Position numbers and translations under genes: made by a program. A DNA stretch of 64,000 bases from a bacterium (GTDB taxonomy: Bacteria > Auribacterota > Auribacteria > Auribacterales > Auribacteraceae), in assembly GCA_024233545.1 (NCBI GenBank), contig JACKPL010000004.1, positions 168,181 through 232,180 on the forward strand, written 5' to 3'. The notes beneath the pieces were generated by a model, which was not told the DNA's origin, did no database searches, and worked only from the letters and a program-made list of their open reading frames with translations. This document shows positions 20,300 to 35,200 of the stretch, in pieces (position 1 is the first letter of the stretch; the number at the start of each line of letters is the position of its first letter).

Positions 20300-23200
20300 T
20301 TAAATATATACGCCTTCCTCATTTGCGGCCGCATAGAGGTAATTGCCGTTAATTTCTATGTCGCGAATATTTTTACCACTTAATGCAGTAGTTACAAACA
20401 CTGGAACCGGACCGTTGGCAATACTATAAATCTTAACGCCATCGCCACTGGTTGCAATATAAAGTTTGTCTTCCGAATACAATACTCGTGTATAAGTGTA
20501 GCTACCATTCCTCGATAGATGCGAAATAATCTGAGGCATCGTGGGTCTAATCAAATCTATTGTATACAAGCCGTCATCATAATCCGCTATATATGCATAA
20601 CGTCCGACAACTGCCATGGATAAGGTATCATCACCAAGAGCATCGATATTGCCTAATGTACTCAATTTTGCATAATCATCGGTGATAAACTTAAATGTCT
20701 CTAAGCCTCCATCATATGACGCAACATAGATTTTTCCATTCGCAATGCTCGAATCATAATAGGTATTGCTCGTGCTCAGCGTTTTCACTATTGATACAGG
20801 AAGGTAGACAAAACCATTCTGATCATAATACTCAACTTCCATATTCGGAGCAGGAACAAAATTGTTGTGATTCGCGCCGGTAATAATTGTCTCTATGTAA
20901 TCGATAACAATATTCCCCGGATTAGTGAAGTTAATGTTAATAACACCGTCTTCAAACGAAGGCATGAGCGATGCAGGAACGTTTAGCGTAGACAACGTTA
21001 TACTGCCATCCGGTAAACTGATCGACTGGAATGACTTCAATTTATCCGAAAGGTTAGTATTCTCAACCTTGATTGTGTTTTGGTCTCGTTCGCTATTTTC
21101 CACATCGCCGGCGAGGACTTTTATCTGAGCGTATAATGGCGTAATGCCAGCAAGTGAAAATCCCTGAACCGCAGTGAAGGCACCTGAAAATAACCAACCA
21201 TCGGTATATGTTGGGTCGGTCGCCTCGGCATTCGTAAAGAAATCGTTGGGATAACTTACCGCGCCGTCAATATCAAAGTCAGGCAAAACTCCGCCTTCTG
21301 CAAGCGGCGGAATAAAGCCGAAACCGTCTTTATCTCCTGACAAAACTACTACTTGCGTTAGCGAATCTGTACTTACTAGCAGTTCAAAATTTTTCAATTG
21401 ATGCCCCGATCCATACGGTTGATGGATACGAATCCTGCTTAAATCGATCGGCTGGCTAAAATACCACCATGCCGTTTGATCAACAAAATTCGGACTCCTT
21501 GCCCACCCATTCCCTGAAGAAGCGATAACGCCATCATATGTCTCAGAAAGCGGATAGCCGCTTTGCTCAAAAGTTGCTCGCGAATATGCTATGCCAACTG
21601 GTGTTTCGCTAAATTCACTCAAGAATTCTATTTCGCCTAATACGAAATTATTATTTGAAGCAAACGTATTGATAACACGCAGTTTAACCATACCCGCATT
21701 AGGAATGGTGTCAAACGCAATTTCGATATATCCGGCGCCCGGATCAACGGGAACGGTAATCAACCCGCCGTTTATTTCCACATCTTTTTGAGCGTAATTT
21801 GCCACTCTAACTGCACTGCCCGACCCAAAGGTTATATAGTCACGGTTTGCATCAAGCAATTCGAGGGTACTGGTACTCACTTGATTGACCACTTGTATGC
21901 CAACCACAATTTCAATAATATAGGTTATAGTTTCACGGACATGCGGCACTGGCGGATGCGTATCAATCACGCGCGCTTTTACCCCAATCAACTCGCCTAT
22001 TCTATCTGAAGGTATGCGGAACGAACCGCTCGTATCGAACAATTTATACTGGCTTGAACTCGGCGTTTTTACAGAAACAATGTGTTCTTCTAAATTTCCA
22101 TCACTATTGCTGTCAAACGGATCATTCACCACCAGAAATTCGACACGAGCCATGCGCACATCATCGGAGGCGCTCACCGAGAAAGTACCGAATGCTCCTG
22201 CTGAGAACTTGTTATCATCAGGAAGATTGGTGAAGTTAATCGATGGAGGCGCATCGGCAAGAAGATTTACCGTAATCGGGTCTGACGGCATAGATTGCGA
22301 AGAATTGTCAACCGCAACCGCATGCAACAACGCTTTACGCGACAACGTCGGATGAGAACCGCCCGACAATCCGAATCCATTGATTGAATAGTTCACGCCA
22401 TTATCGGTAACCGTTCCACTTATTTGATCAAGAGACGAATTCAATTGTAAACTCATTGCACTAATTTGATGGAGCGCATTATTAAGGATAAAGGTGATCG
22501 GCTCTACCAATGATAGCGAATTATTTGTATTGTATTTTACTCGAGCATTTATGACAGTATTATTACCGCCAGATGACAACGTCATTCTTAAATCTGCTAA
22601 GCTGTTATACTGTATAACTTGAATTGATGGTACAGCCAATAACGGCCATGATGTTGTGCCGGTGTACGTACCTGAGAAGTTGGGTGCGTAAATCGGCATA
22701 GCAATAGTTGCAATATAGAGATTCCCGCTGGAGGCGCTTGTATCTACTCCTTTATATTCATTATCAGCATAAAAATCAACTCGCGACATACCACGGTCAT
22801 CTGTAGCGACAGCACGTACTTCAATACTTGAACCTTCAAATGCATTCGAATTCGATGCCGGTTGAGTCATGCTCACTACTGGCGGATCATCATCATCAAT
22901 ATCAATCCGCATTGCACTAGATTGTACTGTATGAGCCGCCACATCAACCGAACCGCCATAGTTATCTCGCAATTTCACATACACCGTAAAATATTTAACG
23001 GCCGGACTCTGAATTTCAGGAGCAGTAGCAGTATACCTAAAGTAACTCGCGCTATATCCTGAACTCGTCGATGAATCACGTCCTAGATAGATATCATTAT
23101 CCCATTCAGAACCATTCCATACATTCATATAGAAATCGCAATAATTGAACCAGCGGTCGTCATTCTTCGGTGAACTTACCACAAAATCAATGTTGAAGCT

Positions 23201-26200
23201 ATTAAACTCTTTGACACTCGCCGGTAAACGGAATTCATCGCCGACGATGACAGGCGGTTCATCTCTTTTTACAAGCAACTGCCGAGTGATAGGTTGAATA
23301 TGCCACACATTATATCCATCTCTCACACGTGCCTCAATGATATCAACACGCGTTGCAACAGTCGGCAACCATCCCGGAGAATAACTCCAACTGCTTGATG
23401 CACTGAACGTTGAAGAAGCAGTATAGCCCCATGCCGCTTTTTGTGAACCGTTGATCCAGATTTCTGTTCGGTTTATACCGCCGGTAGAATCAGGGTCGGT
23501 AGCGCTTATCGCAATTGTAAAGGAGTTTCCTTCAATAACCGATTGCGCATCGTTTGCCGGTGCAGTAATTGTCACAACAGGAGGCAAATCATCGGTTACT
23601 GTTACGGCTACAGACGGAGCCCATGGATTTCCTGTTTGACCGATGCTGTCAATAGCATAGGCGCTGACATGAATCGTAGCAGGAGCAATTCCAAATGGTA
23701 CCGTGTAATTATAATCATAGGGCGACGATGTATCAGTTTTGACGACAGTACCGTCAACAGTAAATACTACAGATTGTATTCCGACATCATCGGTAGCGGT
23801 AGCCTGCATTAGTATTTTACCGCCCTCGATCACTAGAGTACCACTACTGAATGCAGTGATAACTGGTTTTGCGTCAAGCACAACTTCGCCTGACACTGAC
23901 GCCAATGCAATATTTCCAGCCGCATCAACAATTTTAACATTAACTACAGCAGGGCCATTAGGCGTCGCATTGGGCACAGTATAGTTTTTATTAAAGGTAA
24001 ACCTGAATTCATTCGTTGGATCCTGTACTAACGTCACTCCGGTAATCTGAACCGTATTGAAACTGACTGTAATCGAATCGAGCAACCGATCACCGGTTAC
24101 TGATCCGCTAATATTCAACACTGCTCCTTGTTTAATGGAAAAACTGCTCGCAGGCGTTGCTAATACGATTGTTGGAGGAGTTGTGTCTTCTTGCCGGGTA
24201 ATCGTTATCAGTTGTGACGGCGAAACATTTCCGTTAATGTCAGTTGCAATAACGTCAAACTCAATGATTGACGATGGCGTTCCACCGATAACCGGTACTT
24301 CATATACAAGAGAAATATCGTTAAACGGCGGAGCACCGAATAATGCAAAAGTATCATTATCTATAAGAATTTCAATCTGTTGCACAGCTACATTATCAAG
24401 AATATTTGTCACATTGATATTGTACTTTAACCCTTCGGTATATGTTAAACCATGAACAGGGTTTACAATAGTAAATGTCGGCGGTTCCATATCCGGAACA
24501 GAAAGAATTGTTATAGGATCAGAGTCAACAGAATTTCCTGCAACATTGCGCGCACGGGCAAAGATTTCAAAGACCGTTCCCGCAGTATCAACCGGAATAG
24601 GCAGATGCATAATTGCCGGCTCAGACCAATCATCTATATGCGCTAATTGCCCATTTACATAGAATTCAACCATCGCATCGGGATCATTCAAGCCTTGTGC
24701 AATAACCTCAATATCAGTTCCCTCACTTGCATTTGAGCCGCTCGCCGGAACAGTAATTTGTAGTCCCGAAAGGATTGTGGAATCACCAAAATCTGCATTA
24801 TATAAATAGAATCGGTTTCCTGCTTTGATAAAAATCATATTGCCCAGTAAATAGCTGTCAACAACAGGATTATTTAACTTCATGAGGCCTAGGCTCTCGA
24901 GCGATTCTGTGGCAAGTACCTCAATTTCTCCCGAACTTAGCGTGACAAGCGAATGATATCCTCCAACAACCATATCAATGCCCGAACCTGCAAGGTTTAA
25001 GAAATTGTTTAACGAAAGATCGACATCTCTAAGAAGCAAATAATTATCATCAAACAATACTTGCATTTCATCGCCAATAAGTTTTAAGTGGCTTAAGGAC
25101 GAAACACCGATTTCATTCATATTTTTTGTGTACAATGAAATAGGATTTATCGGGTTTGTGATGTCATACACATTTATTGCATGTGGTTCTCCAACATATA
25201 GACTGCCGAATTCTACTGCAACAGGCGAAATAGAATCGTTTTCAAATTCCACAAACGGCTGAGTTAACGATTTAATATTAACCACTTTCAAACCTTCGCT
25301 TGTCGCAACATATACAAAGTTCCCTGCAGGCAGGATTGAGTGAATCGTAGGCAATGCAAGGGATGATATGATATGGCTATTGCCGCTCCAACCTGTTTGA
25401 GGGTTGCGCGCATCGATGATTACTAATTGCTGTGCAAGCACAACCAAGAGATATCCATGCTCATAAACCATATCTTTTATCGTACCGGCAACAGTACAAC
25501 TCCCCACCAAACCAGGAATAAATTTAGGTGTTGTACTCTCAACTTCAAGCACTTGCCCGACAAGATTCGTTACAGGTATAAAAGTTGCACCATCGGTACT
25601 TACTTCTATGCTTATATCTTTGATTCGCGAATTTTGTACTGAAGCATATTGGAATAAATCAATGCGGTTAACAGATGTAAGGTTTGTAACCGTATATGTT
25701 CCAACTGATTGAGGGAAGCCGCCCCATCCATTGTCCGTTGAATTTATTCCTTTATTTCCATCGATTGATTCGCTTATCACAAACCCCTGTTTATTTGAAT
25801 TTGCGACAGAGAAAAGGAAATTAATTTTCGTACCGGATGTATTAAATGCTTCTATTTCGCTTAAGATAAAATCACTAAATGTATTATTTATTCTTAAACG
25901 AATCATCAATACATTGTCAACAGCATCGAAATTCAAGCGATATAAACTCTGGCCCGGATCATAATCAACAGTCATACGGTTATTTTCAAAATGAACCGCA
26001 TCATTTGTTATATCAACTGCTTTAATTTTGCTGCCGTCCGCGACAAAAACAATATTACCTGCTGGAGCAATTCCTTTGCCGGAAGCAGAATCCAACGCCA
26101 CAGTATTGAGTTCTTTTAAACTCAAACCGATAGCAATCGTAACTTCAGCCGATGTTGTTGATGTATACCGGTCATATGCCACACCCTTTAAATTGACCGT

Positions 26201-29200
26201 TGAACCAAATGGCTTTGCAGGAAGCATACCCTGAGCAACCCACTCGCCGCCTATCAACGAGGCTGTTCCGATAACTGCGTTATCAGCAAGCAACTCTACC
26301 TTTTCAATACCCACATCATCAGTGACAGACATCTTAACACTTATGATTGATCCGCCTATAAATTCATCTCCGGAAACCGGTTCTAGAATTGATACAACAG
26401 GAGGCTGGTCTTCTACAACTTGAAGTGTTATTTCTTCAATTGTTTGTTGCCCCTTTGTATCGGTAGCAACTGCAGTCAATACCATATCTTGGGAAGTGAC
26501 AAGATTTTGGAGCGGAGGAACAGTAATCGAGAATGTGTGGTTTAAAGGATTAAATACCGCACCCGGAACAGGTGGTTCAAAACCACGAATATTGCCGTCG
26601 ACATAGAGTTCCAAAAGCGTAACGCCAAGGTCATCCGCCGCGTTTATTGTAACATTTATTTCGTTGTCCTCTACGATAGTACCGCCGTTTTCCGGTTCAA
26701 CTATATGGACAGAAGGAACTTGATCTTGAGTGACAACTATCGCTACAGGGTTGGAAACTTTAGAATTTCCGTCAAAATCATATCCTCGAGCATATAGCAG
26801 ATGCTCATCAGGATTAACCCCTCTCCACGCTACGACAGGAACATTTGCCTGATATGTATAACTATTTCCGGTCGGTGATGTTACCCATACACCATTTGAA
26901 TCATTATCCATATAGAACAAGACTTTTTCAACAGAGATATCATCAGTAACAATTGCTTTTACGAGCAACTGTTTCCCTTCAGTAATCTGAGTGCCGACTA
27001 CCGGTGAGAAAATATTTACGTTCGGCGGCCTGTTTTCAAAGAGAAGCACCCGCCGGTTTGCGGCACTGGCGGCTGGATTGGATGTTTGCCCTTTAATGTC
27101 AACTGCCACAGCATTAATATGCAATTCATTAAGCACAGTGGACGCAACAGTTTGATATGATGTCTTAAATTTTCCATCACTGCTCGGCGATACCGTTGCG
27201 ATGAGTATTCCCTCAACAAAGAACCTCACTGATGCCACACTCACATCGTCAGTAGCTGTTGCAACGATATTAAATGAACGCCCTTTAACAAATTCCTGAT
27301 CTTCAACCGGCTCAACTATCTGCGTAATCGCAGGAATTGCGTCATCTACGACAATCACAGTTATTTGGTGAGAAGAAGTTTGATCTCGGCTGTCAGTGAC
27401 CTGTGCTTTAATAGTGACATTTTGAGAACCAGTCACTTCGACAGGAGCAATATAGGTAAACTGATAGGGTGATGAAGCATCTTCAGCAACAAGTAGGTTA
27501 TTAACGAAGAATTTAACGAGTAAAGTGCTGTCTTCATCGGCAACAGTAGCTTGGATAAGTTTGGAGGTATTCTCAACAACCGATACATTATTTGCTGGCG
27601 ACGTTATTGTTATTAGCGGTGGTTCATCATCCACTACTTTGAAATGACGCACTGCATCAGTGCTGACATTGCCGGCAAAGTCATATGCCCGAACAGTAAA
27701 TGTAATAGTCTGCTCTCCTGTAACAAATGGAGTACGATAGAGGTACTGGTATGGAGAACTGAATACTTCAGCAACGACTGTTCCGTCGAGTATAAAGTCT
27801 ACTTTTTGAACCCCAAGGTTATCTGTCGGCGATGCAATAATCGGTATAGGTTTACCTTCTGTTACTTCTGCGTTTTCAAGCGGTGAAACAACACTGACAA
27901 CCGGCACTTGAGTATCATTGAGGATGGTGAGAGTCTTGACGATTTCAGTTACGTTTCCAGCATAGTCAAATGCCTTAACTGTTAAGACATATGGAGTATC
28001 TTCGGTTACGAGCGGTATATAAAGATTGGTTGCATATGGTGAATTAAATATTGTTTCAACCAGATGATTTCCAACAAAGAACTGCACATAAGGCGTATCT
28101 TCGGTATCGGATGCTTCAATTACAATCGGCAATAATGCTCCTTCAGATATTGAATTTGCTGTCGGTTGAACCAACGTCAACTGCGGCATATCCCCGTTAT
28201 CCGGACGTACTTTAAAGCGTATTGCTCCGCTGGAACTTTCATTCCCTTCAAGACCAATTACTTTTGCAGTAACCGCAAATTCTTTTCCTATGCCGAAATT
28301 GATTGGCGATACAGCACGCAATTCAAACGGCTCGTATTTATCTGAAAAGACCGATTCGTTATCGATAAAGAATTCTACCCGCGCCACACCAAACGGATCA
28401 TCCACAGATGCCCGTACAGCATATTCTCCTCGGTATCCTATATTAAGAGACGTTTTGGCCGCAACATTGATAACCGGCCCAGCCTCAGACAACGGTAAAG
28501 TTGCCACATTTAACCCTGAATAACCATCAGCAATATACATAACATTCCGCAACGTATCTACACCTGAAGAATAATCGGGAGTATTTACCGTTGTTATAAA
28601 CTGCGGATTCAGCGGAGTAGTTATTTTATATACCGTTACGCCATGGATACCGCTTGAAATAATCAAATTGTTGCCATCACGGGCAAAACTTATTGCATCG
28701 CTTGTAGGAAGGGTCGTAACAACAACCGGATTTTGGAGGTCGGAAATATCAATAACCTGTACTCCCACTCCGTTAATTGCGGCATACGCAACATTATGCT
28801 CTTCAACAACAAGGACATCCCATGTAGATTTTCCAGCAGGCGGCGGAACAGAAGCCAAAATACTGGTATTTTCCGGATCAGTAAAATCAATAATCTGCAT
28901 TCCGAGGAATCCATCCGCAACGAATGCGGTAGTACCAACAATATCCACATTGAGAGAGTCGCCCGGAGTATTGAAAGACGCTTGGAATGCCGGATTACTT
29001 CCTGTCGACCACTTTGTTATTCCTCCGCCTGTCGTATACAGGAACCCTTCGTCATACTGAACACTATTAACAGCTCCGAAACTACTGATTGTTTTGATTA
29101 CGTTTGCAGAAGTAGGATTGGTGATATCAACAACCTTAAGACCGGTAAAACTATTTGCAATATAGGCATAATTCCCTACGATTTCTACTTCAACTAACTG

Positions 29201-32200
29201 ACCGGTAATATCAACGTTTTTGATAAGTTGCGGTTCGTTTGCTACCGAAATGTCGTAAACATTCAAGCCCATTGCTGTACCGACAACATACGCTTTATTT
29301 TTACTGATAGCAACATCTCTCGCTTCGCCGACAGTATTGACTTCTGCAATAATTGTTGCTGAAGTTTCACCTTCCATTGGATATTTGACCAAAGTATCGG
29401 CGCCAATAGCAGTTATAATGCCCAATCGGGTTCCATCAATTCCAAAGCCTATGCCGGAATTCGGTAAACTTCCAATAAAAGCCGGCTTTGCTTCATCAAC
29501 TATATCTACGACAGCCAACGCATTTTCTGTACAGCTCATAAAGATATAATTATCGATCTTACGCAGGCGCATCGTTTCACAGCCGAAACTCGTTGACCCA
29601 ATGCTTGTTCCCTCAAGATTGGTAACCTTAAACCCTGATGTACCGTTTGCAATATAGAGCCTGTCTCCAACTGCAAGCACATCTCGCGCAGGGCCAACAC
29701 TTAAATCGCTCATTGCGGCAAGAGTCGATCTGTTATACCGCTTGATTTTTCCAACAGCAACATAATAGATGTTATTTTCAGCCGCTACGCCCGTTGCACC
29801 GCTTGAGCTCGCCAGTGAACCGCGAATTTTGAGTTCTTGCGCATTGTTTATATCAACAACCAATGCATTGCCGCCTGTTCGCGCAATAATCAGGTCGTTG
29901 GCATATATCTTCATCTGAGTAATTTTACCCGATACAGGCAACTCATCTAATTTTGTAAATGCAAAATTTGCATTAAGTTGATATGAGATTACAGCGCCTT
30001 CACTTCCTATATAGAGGACATCGTTCGTCCACGCAATGCTGTAGGCAGGAATGTTTAATGATGAAAGGAGAACATCATTATCAAGATCATACACTTTAAC
30101 GCCCGCTGTACCTAATGCAAAGTATGCAATATCATTGTTAATAAACATATCTCGTAAGCCGTCAGTAATGCTTAAAATAGCAAGAGGCGCATTTAAACTG
30201 AAAGCGACTTCAACGTTATAACGATAATATTTGCTGGTTATATTTCCAGAATGGTCTATTGTCCGGCTGTAAAGCTCTAATACTGATCCGCGAACATCAA
30301 AAGGAAGAGTATATTTTATTTCTTTAGACGCATCTGCAAACATCCATCTCTTGACTGTCGCTCCATCAATATCAATATGAATTTCTGTACTTCTGATATT
30401 GCGGTTATCAGAAATATTCAACCCATAACTCAAAGTCGTTCCGGCAAGTATAACCTTACCACTCGGATTTCTTGTGACTGAAACGGTGGGCGCAATAGTA
30501 TCGCGCACAATATTGATAAGTGTTTTTACTTCAGCGTTCTCGTTGCCGCCGTTATCAACCGCTATTGCCCAAATCTCAGCAGGAGTAAACTCATCTACTA
30601 AAGGCATAGTTGTGACTACTTCGTATGGAGGAACCGTATCAAACACAATTTCTTTCTCAAACAATTCGGTTCTAATGCCAATATGAACGCCGACAATCTG
30701 CCCATCATCGTCAGTCGCTTCAACTTGTATAAGCACATTCTCCCCTTCCATTACACCTTTCCCGTTAGTCGGCGTAATAATGTGCACTACGGGAAGAACT
30801 GGGCTTGAATCAGTTAGAATCGTAATCGTCGCATTAACAGGGTTACTGGTGTTTCCGTTGACATCGGTTGCAATAGCACTCACAACAAAAGAACCGTTGC
30901 CTGCCGGAGGTACAACAACTGTCGTAGAATATGGATAATTACTAACAACTTCATGGCTGACACTATCAACAATAAATTCAACGCTTTGAACAGCCACATC
31001 GTCGGTTACATCAGCAATAAGCATAAGTTTACTGCCTTCGATTGCATCTGACGGTGCAAACAACTGCACAACCGGTACGGAACTGTCATTGTCAACCGGT
31101 ACTACAGTAGGAGTGGTATCTAAAGTATTGCCACCAATGTCCGTTATCGTACCGACAATTGAAACTTGATTTCCACTGACAAGAGATGACGGGACAGGAA
31201 TCATTGCGGTTAAACCAAATGAATCGAGCGATGTAAAGAACCGTCCGTCAACTTTAATACCAAGCGTTGCCGCTATGGCGCTATCGGTGGTTACACTGAC
31301 TTCCGTAATACCACTCTCACTGATTGATGAGGCAGGAACGTTTAATGTCAAAATCGGAACTGTTAAGCCAAGATACCGGAGGGTTAATACATTTAAAGAA
31401 TCAGTGCCGGCATCGGTGTAATATATCCTGTTGCCTTCAACAGTCACGCCTGATACTGTACCAACACCATGTAATAATCCCAAAACCGTATCGGTTAATA
31501 GGTCGATCACGAGTAATCCAGCTTGGCTGTCAGCGGCAAAAGCGAGGTTTCCGCTTACTGCCATATCTGAAATCTGCAGGTCGGGATCAGTAATTTTTGC
31601 AGTCAATATAAAATCATTGCCGCTTACATCAAATTTACAAATATCGCCCGATTGAGTACCAACATATAATGTTGTGCCGAACAATGCGGTAAAAGAAGGA
31701 TTCTCGCCCAATGTGTATGTGCTGATAGATGGTTCGCCTTCGGATAAATTCGTGATATCATGCATCGTTAATGTTGCATCATCGCGAGCGGCTATCAGTT
31801 TATTGCCAAGTAATTCCAACCCAATAACACCGGCATCGCCGGGGGTATAATAATGATGAATGAGCGATGAATCAGCACCATCAATATTGAATAGTTTGAT
31901 TCCTAACGCACCATCGGCAACAGCGACACGGAATGTGTTAGCTGGATTTCCTTGTCCGAGGAATATTATATCCTTTGCGGCAAGCAATTCATTCATCGAA
32001 ATGAGAAGCGCAGGGTTTGACTGATCAGAAACATCGACAACTTGCAATCCGGCAAATTCATCGGCAAGCACTAATACATCGCCGTAGACAACGCTCATGC
32101 GCGTATTGCCGCCGAAATTCATCGACCATAAGACGCTTGAGTTATCGGGGTCTGCCACATCAAGTGCAAAAGTATTTTGAGAACCACCGCTCACAAATGC

Positions 32201-35200
32201 GGTATTTCCTAAAACGGAAACATGGGGCAATTCTCCATTTAAACTATGCAATTGAGAGATATCTACAGTTGCGGGAATCACGGTAAATACTTTCTCGATA
32301 ACCCGGGAATTACCGGAGATATCCTGCAGATTAGCCCGAATTGTTAAGCTGATATTCGGTACAGCAATTGAAGGAACAGTAATCAGATGTTCTCCTAGTA
32401 TCGATACTGTACTCTGTACAACGCCATCCAAAAGAATGGTTATATTAGATACAACCGCATCGAGGTCATCGGCAGTATCGCCGTTAATAACTTCAACCAT
32501 CAAATCTGTTTCTGATAAAATCGAATTCCCTTTGGGGAACGTTACAAGCTCTAGCTCACCCAACGCATCGGTATCTGCGCTGATATTGATAACAATATCC
32601 TCAATTTGGCTTTGATTGCCACCGGAATCACGTGCTCTCACTTTCAATGCAAGCGGAACAATACCAGCGACAACACTTGGTGTAGTAAAATCAAATATGT
32701 ATGGCTTTTGAGTTAACGTTTGTAAGATATCTCCATCGTTATCAAGCAATTCTACAGCCGCAACATACCCATCGTCCTGTGCGTCTGCTTCAATTTGAAT
32801 AAGACGGTTTTCGAAGAATGTTTCACCAGGCAACGGCGATACAAAGAAAACCTTCGGCGCAATCAGATCGTTCTTAATCTGGAATGTTACGTAAGATGCA
32901 ACACTGACATTGCCGGCAAAGTCATCTGCCCATGCACGTAATCTAATCAATGCTCCGTCGTCTTCCACAGTCTCTACATTATAATTAAACAGGTACGGCG
33001 GGCTTAATAATGCCGGCTGAGCAATATCATTGATCTCAAGTGATACCTGATGTATATCCTTATTATCAAATGCCTTAACAGAAATAGGCAAAACTATTCC
33101 CTCCAACACTTCCGATCCGTTAAGCGGTGAAATAATTGCTACGTCCGGAGGCACTTGGTCGGGTGTAACATTAAACGCTTTTACATCGGAAACCCGGCGG
33201 TTAATAGTGTCAACAATATCTGCACGAATTTCCATCGGTATTGCCGCATCAACAAACGGCGCAAGAAAATTATACACGATTGTGGTTTCATAGACCGGCT
33301 CCTGCACCGGCGTAGAAGATGTGTTTGGCGTTAAATCGGTTGTTTGAACTTTTACGCCGTTAAGATAATATTCCACAACTTTAATCGGATAGAATGATAC
33401 AATATCCGCTTCCACACCTAACCGTACACCTTCGCTTATTTCGGATGGAATATTGGTAAGAGCAATTACCGGAACAGGCGCCGGCAGAACCCTTAACTGA
33501 ACGGTATAAGGCGCCGACACATTATTAGCGCTGTCCGTCGCTGAAGCATACAGCGTTAAAATACTTTCACTGTTAACATTAGGGATCTGGAACGATGCGC
33601 CGCTACTTGAAGTGCTCAAACCTGTTGTAGCACCATTCAAAGAATAATTCATCACTCGCGAAGATATACTGCTGAATTGATCGGTTGCTACATGCACCGG
33701 CTGTAAAAGAGCTCCGCTGTAGAAAGATTCATTTGAGATATATTGCTGTCCAGTATTTTTATTTCGAATATAGACAACAGGTGCCGTCAAGTCTCTGGTT
33801 TGGAATCGGTAATTTATCGGAACAAGTGCATTGCCATTTAAATCTTTGATGGTATCGTTCAAATAAATTCTATACCAACTGCTATCATCCAGCGGTTCCG
33901 ATAATGCGAATTGGAATTGATTGCCGGAATAATCCGTTTCGCTCCACGGATGCGGAGTAGAACCGGCAACATCTTTACGGATAACAATACTGCCTTCCTG
34001 AAGCAATGTCAGGTGCTGTACATCTTCAGAAAACTTGATTGTAAACGCGAGATTGACAGATTGGTTTGTTTGTTCCGAACGCGGAGTACTAACATCGGTA
34101 AGTACGGTCGGCCGTTTAATATCGTTGCGCTCAAGAGCATTATTTAAAAGTATTGTTGTAGCAAAGGGACGCTCAATTCTCAAATCAAGAAGGCCGATCG
34201 GGCCAGCCGGTGATGAAAACGTAATTTGCTCTGTACTGATAAAATCTTTTACATCCGTTTTCACATTATCAATATATAATAGAATATCTACAGTAAAACC
34301 TGCGCCCTGAATTGTAACCGTTTGACCGCCTTCATTTGGTATTACCGTTGGTGAAATTGAAGTTACTGCCAATGGTTTTACATAGAAAAATGCATCATAT
34401 TCGATCGCCTCGGCACCATCACTGGCGACAAGCCGTAACGGAACTGAACCGACAATAAAAGGTACCGGAGTAATAATTTCAATAGTATTATGTGTTATTG
34501 AAGAAATCGTAGCAGATTGAGTTCCAAGATACACATCGGTAACTTGAGAAATAACAGTATCGTTTTCATCCTCAACAACAAATCCGGTTCCTGTAATAGT
34601 AACGGTATTTCCGCCAATATTGCTTCCACTGCGCGGTTGAACATCAGCGATAGTCAAAGGCGGTATGCGATTTACAATAGCGCCTGTTTTGAATGTTGAT
34701 TTAACCAAACTGCCCAGTTCATCACCAACAATAGACGTATCTGCTAAATCAATCCTGATTTCATATTCAGTGTTAACCGGCAACACTGGATTGTTAAAAT
34801 CCAATATAATGGTGGATTCAACGATGCTTTTTGTAGTCGGCACCAAAACATTGTTCTTATACACACTGACACTTGTCGTAGTGACAAGCAATGGATCGAT
34901 ATGCGGCGGCAATTCTACCTGAATTGACGGTGTTGTCGACACAATTTCGCCACCAAACGGTTTTATGCTGTATATACTGTTAAATGGCAGAAATACTGTT
35001 TGGAATCCATTTCCTGTTGCGACATTGATTACGCCGTTTTCCACATCATATGCCTGTATTGTACTAGCCGCGTCAAAGAAAGTAATTCGCCTAATACTCA
35101 ACGGATTAGAAATATCAAAAAGACTTAGGCGTGACCCGCTGTGGAAATACATCAAGCCGGGTTTGATATCCATCAACAAGATATCCGTTGTAGACCAAAC

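Noticed and set aside
20300..20321. Programmed -1 frameshifting as the explanation for the breaks
   Set aside because: The four sites share no X XXY YYZ heptamer or following hairpin that I can see, and two are not in homopolymers. Simple one-base loss explains all four.
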